Of a stretch of DNA of 30,774 nt, positions 15,721-22,069 are shown one piece after another. Source of the stretch: UBA11373 sp035291545 (lineage in GTDB: Bacteria > Actinomycetota > Acidimicrobiia > Spongiisociales > UBA11373); the NCBI GenBank assembly GCA_035291545.1, contig DATDRW010000026.1, positions 1 through 30,774 on the forward strand, written 5' to 3'. The notes under the pieces are model-generated. The model made no database searches, was not told where the DNA came from, and saw only the letters and a list, made by a program, of their open reading frames with translations. The position numbers were made by a program, and so were the translations under genes. Numbering within the stretch: the first letter of the stretch is position 1; each line of letters opens with the position of its first letter.

Positions 15721-16437
15721 ATGCGCCTGAAGTCGCTTGCTCTCGCCCTGCTGATGTCGGTGATCGCCGCCTGCGGCGACGACTCGGGAGGGACGTTGCC
15801 GCTCGGGTCCACGACCACGACCGCGGCGACGAGCACCACCGGGACCACCGCCCCGGGAACCACCACCGTGGCGCCGACCACCACGGCTGCCACGACCACG
15901 ACGGCACCGGCCACGACCACCACCACCACCGCGGCCCCGCCGATCCAATTCCGGCCCGACGGTCTCGGGATCGCCTTTTTCGGTGAAGGCGTCGACGCGG
16001 TCCTGGCGATCACCGACGCGGCGTTCGGAGCGCGCAGCACCGACAGCGGATGGCTCCCCGGGGGATTTGGGGATTACGGGGTGTGTCCGGGGACCCAGTT
16101 CCGCCAGGTCTACTACCTCGCCGACACCCTCATGATCATGTTCAGCGACGTCGAATACTTCCTCGCGGGCGGTATCACCAACTTCATCCATTACACCTAC
16201 CGCGCCCCGACCCCGCTCACAACCGGACCGCCGACCAGCATTGACATCGGCAACACGGTGGCACAGCTGACTGCGATGTGGCCGGCGGTGGTCGTCACCG
16301 GCGACGACCCGCTGTACGGTCCGAGCTTCCAATACGACCCCGGAGCGGGTTACGAGTGGCTCGGCGGCACCCTGACCGGGGTCGCCCCCGGCGACACGAT
16401 CGAGGCGATCCAGGGTGGAGTGGGGTGTGGGGAGTAA
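15721..16437 (+). CDS. Secreted lipoprotein with Thr-rich linker
   Basis: A 238-residue protein of unknown function. The signal peptide ends in a lipobox (VIAAC, Cys18). Residues 31-72 are almost only Thr, Ala, Pro and Gly, a flexible wall-spanning linker that could be O-glycosylated. The globular part (about 75-238) has no family I recognise; Cys122 and Cys236 could form a disulfide. GGAGGA lies a few bases before the ATG, and TAGGCT at the very end of mutY (15688-15693) could be its -10 element. Thr-rich lipoproteins of this kind are common in Acidimicrobiia. Confidence 0.8.
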   Translation: MRLKSLALALLMSVIAACGDDSGGTLPLGSTTTTAATSTTGTTAPGTTTVAPTTTAATTTTAPATTTTTTAAPPIQFRPDGLGIAFFGEGVDAVLAITDAAFGARSTDSGWLPGGFGDYGVCPGTQFRQVYYLADTLMIMFSDVEYFLAGGITNFIHYTYRAPTPLTTGPPTSIDIGNTVAQLTAMWPAVVVTGDDPLYGPSFQYDPGAGYEWLGGTLTGVAPGDTIEAIQGGVGCGE

Positions 16438-16458
16438 ACAAGGACAGGGACGAGGGGG

Positions 16459-16534
16459 CAGATGGCAGATGGCGTTGTCCGCAAGACGGCTGCCCGCCAC
16501 CCGCTACCCGCAAGACGGCCGCCCGCTGGACGCT
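16459..16534. repeat. Heptamer arrays (CAGATGG and CCCGCNA types)
   Basis: Two CAGATGG units (16459-16472) are followed by CCCGCCA, CCCGCTA, CCCGCAA (16493-16513), then degenerate steps of seven. A 20-base direct repeat starting at 16479 and 16508 matches in 18 positions. The array lies between the lipoprotein stop and the trpG stop. Confidence 0.65.
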
Positions 16535-17159
16535 AACGGTCACCATTGGTCTGATCTGGGCGGGAAGCGGGAAGCGGGAAGCGGGAAGCGGGAGGCGGGA
16601 GGCTCAGGAAGTTCTTCAGCAACTTCTTCCCCTCCGCGGTCATGATGCTCTCGGGGTGGAACTGCACCCCGTCGACGGGGAGGGTGCGGTGGCGCACCGC
16701 CTGCACGACGCCGTCTTCGCTGGTGGCGGTCACCACGAGGTCGTCGGGGAGAGCGGTCGCCGCCAGCGAGTGGTAGCGGGTGGCGGTGAACGGGTTGTCC
16801 AGCCCCGAGAAGATCCCGACGCCATCGTGGGCGATGGCGGAGGTCTTGCCGTGCCGGGGCTCGGGGGCCGCGGAGACGACGCCGCCGTACGCCACGACGA
16901 TCGCCTGGTGACCGAGGCACACCCCGAGCGTGGGGATGCGCTCCCCGAGCGTCTTGATGAAGTCCACCGAGAACCCGGCGTCTTCGGGCGTGCCCGGCCC
17001 GGGGGAGATCACGAGGCGGTCGGGACCGTATCGGGCGAAGGCCTCCTCGGGCGGGAGGACGTCGTTGCGGATCACCACCGGATCCGCCCCCAGCTCGCCC
17101 AGGTACTGCACCAGGTTGAAGGTGAACGAGTCGTAGTTGTCGAGGACGAGCACCTTCAT
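16533..17159 (-). CDS. trpG: Anthranilate/aminodeoxychorismate synthase glutamine amidotransferase
   Basis: A class I glutamine amidotransferase, 208 residues. The opening MKVLVLDNYDSFTFNLVQYLGELGA, the oxyanion motif ISPGPGTPEDAG, the nucleophile in GVCLGHQ and the partner residues in GVQFHPES are all present. It supplies ammonia to the chorismate-using subunit (TrpE or PabB) for tryptophan or folate synthesis. A GGAGGGA site precedes the ATG, which overlaps the stop of the upstream 50-residue gene (ATGA). The family usually ends near KNFLSL. Here about 20 extra residues (PPPASRFPLPASRP, then DQTNGDR) are encoded by a heptamer array, so the natural end was lost by repeat insertion or expansion. 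trpG near crgA and the kinase cluster is standard in actinobacteria. Confidence 0.93.
   Translation of the reverse strand: MKVLVLDNYDSFTFNLVQYLGELGADPVVIRNDVLPPEEAFARYGPDRLVISPGPGTPEDAGFSVDFIKTLGERIPTLGVCLGHQAIVVAYGGVVSAAPEPRHGKTSAIAHDGVGIFSGLDNPFTATRYHSLAATALPDDLVVTATSEDGVVQAVRHRTLPVDGVQFHPESIMTAEGKKLLKNFLSLPPPASRFPLPASRPDQTNGDR
16561..16602. repeat. Heptamer array (CGGGAAG), six units, in the trpG 3' end
   Basis: Six exact 7-base units: CGGGAAG four times, then CGGGAGG twice. On the minus strand it is read in frame as Pro-Ala-Ser-Arg-Phe-Pro-Leu and extends the trpG product. Confidence 0.9.
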
Positions 17160-17308
17160 CCGACGGTCCCTCCGGAGTCCAACACCGTCGTGCCCGGCCA
17201 CTCGGAGAACACGACGAGCCGGACGACCGCGGCAGCGCCGATCACGGCCATGACGATCACGCGGACCGCAGGACCGCCGGGGAGTGCGTGGTGGAGACAA
17301 CGGATCAC
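17156..17308 (-). CDS. Small single-pass membrane protein between sortase remnant and trpG
   Basis: A 50-residue protein starting at GTG 17308: a short polar start, one hydrophobic segment at about residues 14-33 (AVRVIVMAVIGAAAVVRLVV), and a short exposed tail. Its start overlaps the stop of the sortase remnant (GTGA), and its stop overlaps the trpG ATG (ATGA). This unbroken chain of overlaps argues that it is a real gene. Small membrane proteins occur at this place between srtE and trpG in other actinobacteria, as far as I recall. No function can be named; it may have served the sortase. Confidence 0.6.
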   Translation of the reverse strand: MIRCLHHALPGGPAVRVIVMAVIGAAAVVRLVVFSEWPGTTVLDSGGTVG

Positions 17309-17650
17309 CGTGCGCCGAGGATAACCCCGGCGTTCGGTCCGGCGACGAGACGCGACACCACCACCAGGCGCTGCCCCGCCGAGAACACCGGATTGCACGT
17401 GGGCGGGGTCGGCCGGGCCCGATCCCACTGCCCGGTGACCCAGGTGTCGCCGGGAGCCACGATCAGCGACTCCGCCACCTGATACGCGTGCTCGCCGCTC
17501 GCGGTCTCCACGGTGATCAGGTCGCCGGGATCGAGACGACCGAGGTTGGCAACGGCGCCCCATGGGTGGTGCGGTGGCCGCTGATCACCGCGTTGCCCGG
17601 CTGGTTCGACCGCCTCCCGGGCCCCCGGCACCCGCCGCTAGCCTGGGGCC
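17305..17650 (-). pseudogene. Sortase class E remnant (5' truncated, frameshifted)
   Basis: Two reading frames together spell the catalytic core of a class E sortase. The upstream frame (about 17650 to 17553) gives QPGNAVISGHRTTHGAP with the catalytic His. The downstream frame (about 17550 to 17305) gives ANLGRLDPGDLITVETASG, then PTPPTCNPVFSAGQRLVVVSRL with catalytic Cys and Arg. One base appears to be missing near 17551, after the codon for Pro of GAP. The N-terminal third of a sortase, including the membrane anchor, is absent because the crgA gene begins at 17651 on the other strand, and no start codon is found in the upstream frame. The overlap with the small membrane gene shows the ancestral srtE-trpG order. 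A sequencing error could explain the shift but not the missing 5' part. Confidence 0.75.
17639..17644 (+). promoter_or_regulatory. -10 element of crgA (leaderless)
   Basis: TAGCCT ends six bases before the crgA ATG and no ribosome binding site is present. The same spacing is seen at serS and fhaA. The element lies inside the sortase remnant. Confidence 0.5.
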
Positions 17651-17893
17651 ATGCCCAAGTCGAAGGGACGGCGCAAGCCGAAGCAGCACGTCACGCCCCC
17701 ACCGGTGCACCACGAGGAGAAGGTGTCCCCCAAGTGGTACGTGGCCCTGATGTTCTCGCTCATGGCCATCGGCGTGCTCGTGATCATCCTCAACTACATC
17801 GACCTCGTCCCCGGCGGCCACCGCAGCCTGTTCCTCTACTCGGGTCTCGGCGCGATCGCGGTCGGCTTCCTGATGACGCTGAATTACCACTGA
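17651..17893 (+). CDS. crgA: Cell division protein CrgA
   Basis: An 80-residue membrane protein of normal CrgA length. A basic N-terminus (MPKSKGRRKPKQH) and the conserved SPKWYVALMFSLMAIGVLVIILNYI lead to the first membrane helix (about 29-48). A short loop with PGGHRSLFLYSGLGAIAVGFLMTLNYH holds the second helix. CrgA scaffolds the actinobacterial divisome, contacting FtsZ, FtsQ and the septal PBP. Its closeness to the kinase, SEDS and PBP genes and to trpG matches the actinobacterial arrangement near the origin. Confidence 0.95.
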   Translation: MPKSKGRRKPKQHVTPPPVHHEEKVSPKWYVALMFSLMAIGVLVIILNYIDLVPGGHRSLFLYSGLGAIAVGFLMTLNYH

Positions 17894-17908
17894 GTAGGCG
17901 GCTCAGTG

Positions 17909-17957
17909 AGATGGCAGATGGCAGATGGCAGACCGCGCTCTGCGATCTGCCATCCCC
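17909..17957. repeat. Heptamer hairpin downstream of crgA
   Basis: AGATGGC repeats three times from 17909, followed by AGACCGC, GCTCTGC, GATCTGC, CATCCCC, keeping the 7-base phase through the turn. Arms of 16 bases (17917-17932 and 17939-17954) pair in 15 positions around the loop CCGCGC. It lies 16 bases after the crgA stop and may terminate transcription. Confidence 0.8.
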
Positions 17958-17966
17958 CGACGACTA

Positions 17967-17991
17967 CGCCTCCCGAATCAACCCGGAGGCG
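17967..17991. terminator. Hairpin between convergent genes
   Basis: CGCCTCC (17967-17973) and GGAGGCG (17985-17991) are exact complements around an 11-base loop. It lies between convergent crgA and the small minus-strand gene. No T-run follows, so termination is a guess from position. Confidence 0.4.
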
Positions 17992-18032
17992 CTAGTTACA
18001 GAGCTGTAGTTCTCCACCGAGTTGTCCCCCGC

Positions 18033-18041
18033 TGTGGACAA
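18033..18041 (-). other. DnaA-box-like sequence
   Basis: TTGTCCACA on the minus strand equals the consensus actinobacterial DnaA box. It is part of an inverted pair GTTGTCC (18021-18027) and GGACAAC (18036-18042). Only one perfect box was seen in this gap, so it is not an origin by itself. Confidence 0.3.
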
Positions 18042-18061
18042 CCACTCCGGTCCCGGCTGTC

Positions 18062-18096
18062 TGCAGCCTGGTGCCTGCAGCCTGGTGCCTACAGGA
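18062..18096. repeat. Heptamer array (TGCAGCC/TGGTGCC)
   Basis: Units TGCAGCC, TGGTGCC, TGCAGCC, TGGTGCC, TACAGGA form a 14-base alternation built on a 7-base period. It contains the stop codon (18089-18091) of the small minus-strand gene. It is the last heptamer array seen in the window. Confidence 0.75.
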
Positions 18097-18331
18097 TCTC
18101 CATGTCCTCCCGGCAGTGGCGCGGCGGGGTCACGTCGGCACCCTGGGCGTGGGTGACGGTGAGCCGCATCCCGCACACCGTGCAGCGGAACGCCACCTCG
18201 ACGTCGACGATGTCGTCGGGGTCGGGTTCCTCGGGACCGGGGTGGGAGAGCACTTTGATCGCCCACCGCCCGGTCATCCACACCGCCGCCCCGATCGCCA
18301 GGGCGATGGCGATCTGAACGATCCCGTTCAC
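18089..18331 (-). CDS. Small membrane protein with Cys-rich zinc-ribbon-like tail
   Basis: An 80-residue protein of unknown function. The N-terminal helix (about residues 4-28, IVQIAIALAIGAAVWMTGRWAIKVL) anchors it. An acidic linker (PGPEEPDPDD) leads to a tail with CTVCG (Cys50 and Cys53), His61 and HCRED (His72, Cys73), a possible metal site. The GTG start overlaps the thiolase stop (GTGA), so it is translated with the thiolase. Its stop lies inside a heptamer array, so the end may be modified. The coupling to a thiolase is puzzling, and no role is proposed. Confidence 0.7.
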   Translation of the reverse strand: MNGIVQIAIALAIGAAVWMTGRWAIKVLSHPGPEEPDPDDIVDVEVAFRCTVCGMRLTVTHAQGADVTPPRHCREDMEIL

Positions 18332-19479
18332 GAGAGCAGTTCGAGCAGGGTGGCGTTGGCCATGCCGCCACCCTCACAGATCACCTGCAGCCCCCAGCGC
18401 GACCCGGTGCGCTTCATCTCGTGCACCAGGGTGGTCATCACCCGGGCGCCGGAGCAGCCGAGCGGGTGGCCGAGGGCGATGGCGCCGCCGTTGGTGTTGA
18501 CCTTGTTCCAGTCGGCACCGGTCTCGTCGAGCCAGGCGCCGATCACCGCGGCGAATGCCTCGTTGACCTCGAACAGCCCGATGTCGCCGATTCCCAGCCC
18601 GGCCTTATCGAGCACCTTAAAGGTGGCCGGGATCGGGGCGGTGAGCATGATCACCGGATCGGCTCCGGCGAGGGCGAAACGGTGGAAGCGGGCGATCGGG
18701 GTCAGCCCCATCTTGTCGGCGACGTCTTCGCCCATGATGAGCATGGCGGCGGCGCCGTCGGAGATCTGCGACGAGTTGCCCGCGGTGATGCGGCCGTCCG
18801 GCTTGAACGCCGGCTTGAGAGCCGCCAGCGCCTCGGCGGTGGTCTCCCGGCGCAACCCCTCGTCGGTGGTGAACGTCCCGTCCGGGGTCTCCACCGGAAC
18901 GATCTGGGTGGCGAAGCGTCCCTCGTCGATGGCCCGTGCCGCCCGCGTGTGGGAGTCGAGGGCGATCCCGTCGAGACGCTCCCGGGAGAGCCCCCACTTG
19001 TCGGCGATCATCTCCGCCGAGATCCCCTGCGGCACCAGGCCCTGGGCGTAGCGCGCCAGCATCTTCGGGCCGAAGGGAAACCCCGGTCCCTGCTGCACGG
19101 TGACCCCCATCGGCACCCGGGTCATCGACTCGACGCCGCCGGCGACGGCGATGTCGTAGGCGCCGGCCATGATCGCCTGGGCGGCGAAGTGGATCGCCTG
19201 CTGCCCCGATCCGCACTGCCGATCGACGGTGGTTCCGGTCACCTCTTCGGGAAACCCGGCGGCGAGCACGGCGTTGCGGGCGATGTTGAGGGCCTGTTCG
19301 CCGGTCTGCATCACGCAGCCGAGGACGACGTCGTCGATCAGGCCGGGATCGACCCCGTTGCGCTCGACGACGGCACGCAGCGGCACCGAGGCCAGGTCGA
19401 CCGGGTGGACGTCCTTGAGCGCCCCGTTGCGCCTCCCCACCGGAGTGCGGACGGCATCGACGATCACGGCGTTGCGCAT
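18328..19479 (-). CDS. Acetyl-CoA acyltransferase (thiolase)
   Basis: A 383-residue thiolase of normal length. The nucleophile Cys89 lies in VDRQCGSGQQAIH. The C-terminal part has NGGAIALGHPLGCSGAR with His338 and the second cysteine Cys368 in ICEGGGMANA. It cleaves 3-ketoacyl-CoA or condenses acetyl-CoA, in fatty acid oxidation or short-chain acyl metabolism. ATG 19479 is preferred because MRNAVIVDAVRTPVGRRNG is the family start and GGGAGA lies seven bases upstream. The sequence resembles degradative FadA-type enzymes. No other beta-oxidation gene is in the window, so the direction and chain length cannot be told. Confidence 0.92.
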   Translation of the reverse strand: MRNAVIVDAVRTPVGRRNGALKDVHPVDLASVPLRAVVERNGVDPGLIDDVVLGCVMQTGEQALNIARNAVLAAGFPEEVTGTTVDRQCGSGQQAIHFAAQAIMAGAYDIAVAGGVESMTRVPMGVTVQQGPGFPFGPKMLARYAQGLVPQGISAEMIADKWGLSRERLDGIALDSHTRAARAIDEGRFATQIVPVETPDGTFTTDEGLRRETTAEALAALKPAFKPDGRITAGNSSQISDGAAAMLIMGEDVADKMGLTPIARFHRFALAGADPVIMLTAPIPATFKVLDKAGLGIGDIGLFEVNEAFAAVIGAWLDETGADWNKVNTNGGAIALGHPLGCSGARVMTTLVHEMKRTGSRWGLQVICEGGGMANATLLELLS

Positions 19480-19605
19480 GTGGTCTCCCTGGTCGGACAG
19501 TGCCGGAACGATACCGGGGGTGAAAAGAAGAGCAGGTCGGCGAGCAGAACCCGTGGACGCCATCTGTCTCTCCCAGGTGATCCAGTGACCGGCGGAGGGT
19601 GGGAA

Positions 19606-20733
19606 CTACCGCAGCACCTGAATGTCGTGCTCCTCGCAGATTCTGATGAGCTCGTCCGGCCAGACGCTGACGCTCACCTCGCCGAGGTGGGCCTTGCGCA
19701 GCAGGTACATGTAGGTGCGCGACTGACCGACTCCGCCGCCGATGCTGAGCGGGATCTCGTCGTTGAGGATCGCCTGGTGATAGGGGAGGGCGAGGTTTTC
19801 GCTCTGGCCCGCCATTCCCATCTGCGCGACCAGGCTGTCCTTGGTCACCCGGATGCCCATCGAGGTGAGCTCGTGGCGGCGACGGGTCACCGGGTTCCAC
19901 ACCAGGATGTCCCCGTTCAGGCCGTGACGAGGCCGCCCCGCGTCGGATGTCGTCTCGGTGATCCAGTCGTCGTAGTCGGCGGCGCGCATCTCGTGCGGGT
20001 AGCCGTCGGCCAGTTGGTGACCGATCCCGATGATGAAGACCGCCGGAGCGAACTCCTGGAGCAGCCGCGTCTCCCGCTCCTTGCGGGGGAGGTCGGGGTA
20101 CATCTCGAGGATGCCCTCGGCGTGGATGAATTCCAGGGTCTCGGGGATCTCCGGAAAACCCTCCCCCAGCTGCGGGTAGGTCTCGGCCGCCAAGACGCCG
20201 GCACCGTGGAGCACCTTCCAGATCCGGTGGACGATGTCGCGGAGGAATCCCAGCGTCCGGTCTTGCGCAGTGATCACGCGCTCCCAATCCCACTGGTCGA
20301 CGTAGGCGCTGTGATCGTGGTCCAAAAAGTAGTCCTTGCGGATCGCCTTCATGTCGGTGCAGATCCCCTCGCCGACGGAGCAACCGAATTGGCGGAGGGC
20401 GGTCCGCTTCCACTTGGTGGCCGCCTGCACGACCTGGGCGTTGAGCCGGTGCTCGAGGCCCAGTCCGCAGGGGAACTCCACCGGGGTGCGTGACCCGTCG
20501 CGGTCGAGCATGTCGTTGATGCCGCTCTCGCGGGTCAGGATCAGCGGCACCTGCACCATCTGCAGATTCAACTCCCGGCACAGACCCTCTTCGATGAAGG
20601 CCTTGACGGCAAAGAGCGCCTTCATCGTCTCCATCGGTGTGAGTGCCGAGCGGTATTCCTTGGGAAGGACCTTCTCCACCTCGGGGTAGCTGCTGATGCC
20701 CGGTCCAGCCAGATCCGCCGTCTTGTCTTTCAT
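19606..20733 (-). CDS. asnA: Aspartate-ammonia ligase (AsnA-type asparagine synthetase)
   Basis: A 375-residue enzyme that makes asparagine from aspartate, ammonia and ATP, related to class II aspartyl-tRNA synthetases. Family motifs in order: ATKWKRTALRQF, YVDQWDWERV, RAADYDDWITE, GLNGDILVWNP, SMGIRV, and near the end SIGGGVGQSR. It is about 45 residues longer than the E. coli enzyme, with an extension of about 25 residues at the start. A very strong ribosome binding site GGAGGTGATC (20738-20747) precedes the ATG. AsnA is common in enterobacteria and lactobacilli; many actinobacteria use AsnB or the amidotransferase route, so a transferred origin is possible. The neighbours give no extra hint. 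Confidence 0.9.
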   Translation of the reverse strand: MKDKTADLAGPGISSYPEVEKVLPKEYRSALTPMETMKALFAVKAFIEEGLCRELNLQMVQVPLILTRESGINDMLDRDGSRTPVEFPCGLGLEHRLNAQVVQAATKWKRTALRQFGCSVGEGICTDMKAIRKDYFLDHDHSAYVDQWDWERVITAQDRTLGFLRDIVHRIWKVLHGAGVLAAETYPQLGEGFPEIPETLEFIHAEGILEMYPDLPRKERETRLLQEFAPAVFIIGIGHQLADGYPHEMRAADYDDWITETTSDAGRPRHGLNGDILVWNPVTRRRHELTSMGIRVTKDSLVAQMGMAGQSENLALPYHQAILNDEIPLSIGGGVGQSRTYMYLLRKAHLGEVSVSVWPDELIRICEEHDIQVLR

Positions 20734-20808
20734 GCCGGATCACCTCCGAATCAAGCGTGCTCCGGGATCGGCGGAACGGGAAGGGGGATTAAGACAGGTG
20801 TGGGCGAG

Positions 20809-21756
20809 TTACGACGACGGGATCGCATCTCGCCGCAGCTGGGTGATCAGGAACCCTGCCACTCCGTCGAGGGCCGCGAGCGCCTCGGGCACGTCCTGGA
20901 ACATCTGCCAGGCGTGCCACAACCCGCCCCACACGTCGAGCGTCACCTCGACGCCGGCGGATCGAAGCCGATCGGCGAGGAGCCGGGCCTCTTCGACGAG
21001 CACGTCGCGGTCCCCCACCTGGATGAGCGTGGGCGGGAGCATGGCGAGATCGGCGAACAGCGGGGACGCCCCCGGATCGCCGGCGGCTGCGCCCGGGGCG
21101 TATGCCGCGGCCGCGGCATACAGACCCGTCCGGGGATCGTCGACCCACGGATCGAACTCGACGAGCGCGGGATCGAGCTTACGCGACCCGGTGAGATCGA
21201 TGAACGGTGCGAGCAGTGCCAGCGATCCCGGGAGCGGGAGCCCGGCGTCGCGTGCTCGTACCGCAGTGGACAATGCCAATCCCCCTCCGGCGGATTCGCC
21301 GACCACGGCCGCCGGTGCACCCTCCGCGGCGCAGATCGATCGATACACGGCGACCGCGTCGTCGAGGGCGGCGGAAAAGCGATGCTCGGGAGCGAGGCGG
21401 TAGTCCACGGACACCACCCTGAGGCCGGTACGTTGCGCGATCGCCGCCGAGATCGGGAGTGACGCCTTGGCGGCGCCGAGCACATAGGCACCGCCGTGGA
21501 AATGCAGGATCGGTGGCCCCGGCCTCGGCCCCGCCGAGGGATCTACCCGGAGACACCCGACGCCGCCCAGTTCGATGCGCTCGACGGACACCGGGACTCG
21601 GGCAAAACGCATCGCCGCGCCCCAGGTCTCGGTGAACCGGATGCGCCATTCCCGGACCGCCGCCGGGTCGGAGTAGTCGACCGGAGGCGGGGGTGGAGGC
21701 GGCTCGGCGAGGAATGCCCGCGCCTCAGCGGAGAGGCTGGGTTGCAGCGAGGTCAT
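20809..21756 (-). CDS. Alpha/beta-hydrolase, HSL-type esterase
   Basis: A 315-residue hydrolase of the hormone-sensitive-lipase family. The oxyanion motif HGGAY (87-91), nucleophile Ser155 in GESAG, Asp251 in GDRDVL and His281 in WHAWQ make a complete triad. It probably hydrolyses short-chain carboxyl esters in the cytosol; no signal peptide is present, only a Pro-rich run at residues 19-25. ATG 21756 lies eight bases after a TACTCT -10 element on the minus strand; GTG 21759 directly before it is an alternative start. It lies 75 bases upstream of asnA in the same direction. It marks the edge of the region with accessory features. Confidence 0.9.
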   Translation of the reverse strand: MTSLQPSLSAEARAFLAEPPPPPPPVDYSDPAAVREWRIRFTETWGAAMRFARVPVSVERIELGGVGCLRVDPSAGPRPGPPILHFHGGAYVLGAAKASLPISAAIAQRTGLRVVSVDYRLAPEHRFSAALDDAVAVYRSICAAEGAPAAVVGESAGGGLALSTAVRARDAGLPLPGSLALLAPFIDLTGSRKLDPALVEFDPWVDDPRTGLYAAAAAYAPGAAAGDPGASPLFADLAMLPPTLIQVGDRDVLVEEARLLADRLRSAGVEVTLDVWGGLWHAWQMFQDVPEALAALDGVAGFLITQLRRDAIPSS

Positions 21757-21764
21757 CACCTGGG

Positions 21765-21770
21765 AGAGTA
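21765..21770 (-). promoter_or_regulatory. -10 element of the esterase gene
   Basis: TACTCT on the minus strand ends eight bases before ATG 21756, in the leaderless arrangement seen at other genes here. Confidence 0.4.
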
Positions 21771-21808
21771 CGAGAGTGTTGGGCGACCGGGTGGGTGTGA
21801 TGAACGGT

Positions 21809-21834
21809 GGGCCTAACTGGACAGAACGCGAACC
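21809..21834. repeat. Dispersed 26-base repeat, copy 1
   Basis: It shares the core GGACAGAACGCGAACC with copies at 25834 and 29722, all in the same orientation. Similarity to copy 3 continues about 15 bases to the left. It lies between the esterase gene and the 94-base palindrome. Confidence 0.65.
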
Positions 21835-21863
21835 GACTCGGCGGGTAGTTCAGGTATCTCCGC

Positions 21864-21957
21864 AGAGCGCCCGTCAATAGGACGCGGCGATCACCAGGTT
21901 TCGGCCCACGCGTAGGCTGAAACCTGATCATGGGGCGTGCCTATTGACGCGCGCTCT
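21864..21957. repeat. 94-base imperfect palindrome, MITE-like
   Basis: Two 43-base arms pair in 32 positions around the loop CACGCGTA. The outer 18 bases pair in 17 positions (AGAGCGC, one mismatch, then CGTCAATAGG), and the inner 16 in 13 (including CAGGTTTC); a 10-base mismatched bulge separates them. The shape fits a small non-autonomous mobile element or a structured RNA; no transposase is nearby. Confidence 0.65.
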
Positions 21958-22036
21958 AAGCGGTGATGGCTGAGAACGCCAGCTGTATGACAAGCGCTTT
22001 GACCAGCACTCCTTTACGAACCGCCCTACCATGTTC

Positions 22037-22052
22037 TCAAATACTCATTTGA
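22037..22052. promoter_or_regulatory. Operator candidate of the ArsR-rhodanese gene
   Basis: TCAAAT-ACTC-ATTTGA is a perfect 6-4-6 inverted repeat ending 17 bases before ATG 22070, in an AT-rich patch. Size and place fit autoregulation by the ArsR-type protein encoded next. Confidence 0.55.
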
Positions 22053-22069
22053 CTAGATGATTGGTCGCA

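Larger units (their letters stand above)
21771..22036. other. Intergenic region with dispersed repeat and palindrome
   Basis: No gene is supported between the esterase start and the ArsR-rhodanese gene. The stretch holds one copy of a dispersed 26-base sequence, a 94-base imperfect palindrome, and about 75 unremarkable bases before an AT-rich operator. Only short chance reading frames are present. Confidence 0.6.

Noticed and set aside
15212..16500. Minus-strand frames rich in Val, Gly and Arg opposite the lipoprotein
   Set aside because: They arise from the antisense of the Thr-rich linker and show no family features.
18421..20493. 690-residue plus-strand frame across thiolase and asnA
   Set aside because: It is antisense to two well-supported genes and has the composition of a shadow frame (His, Asp, Arg rich).
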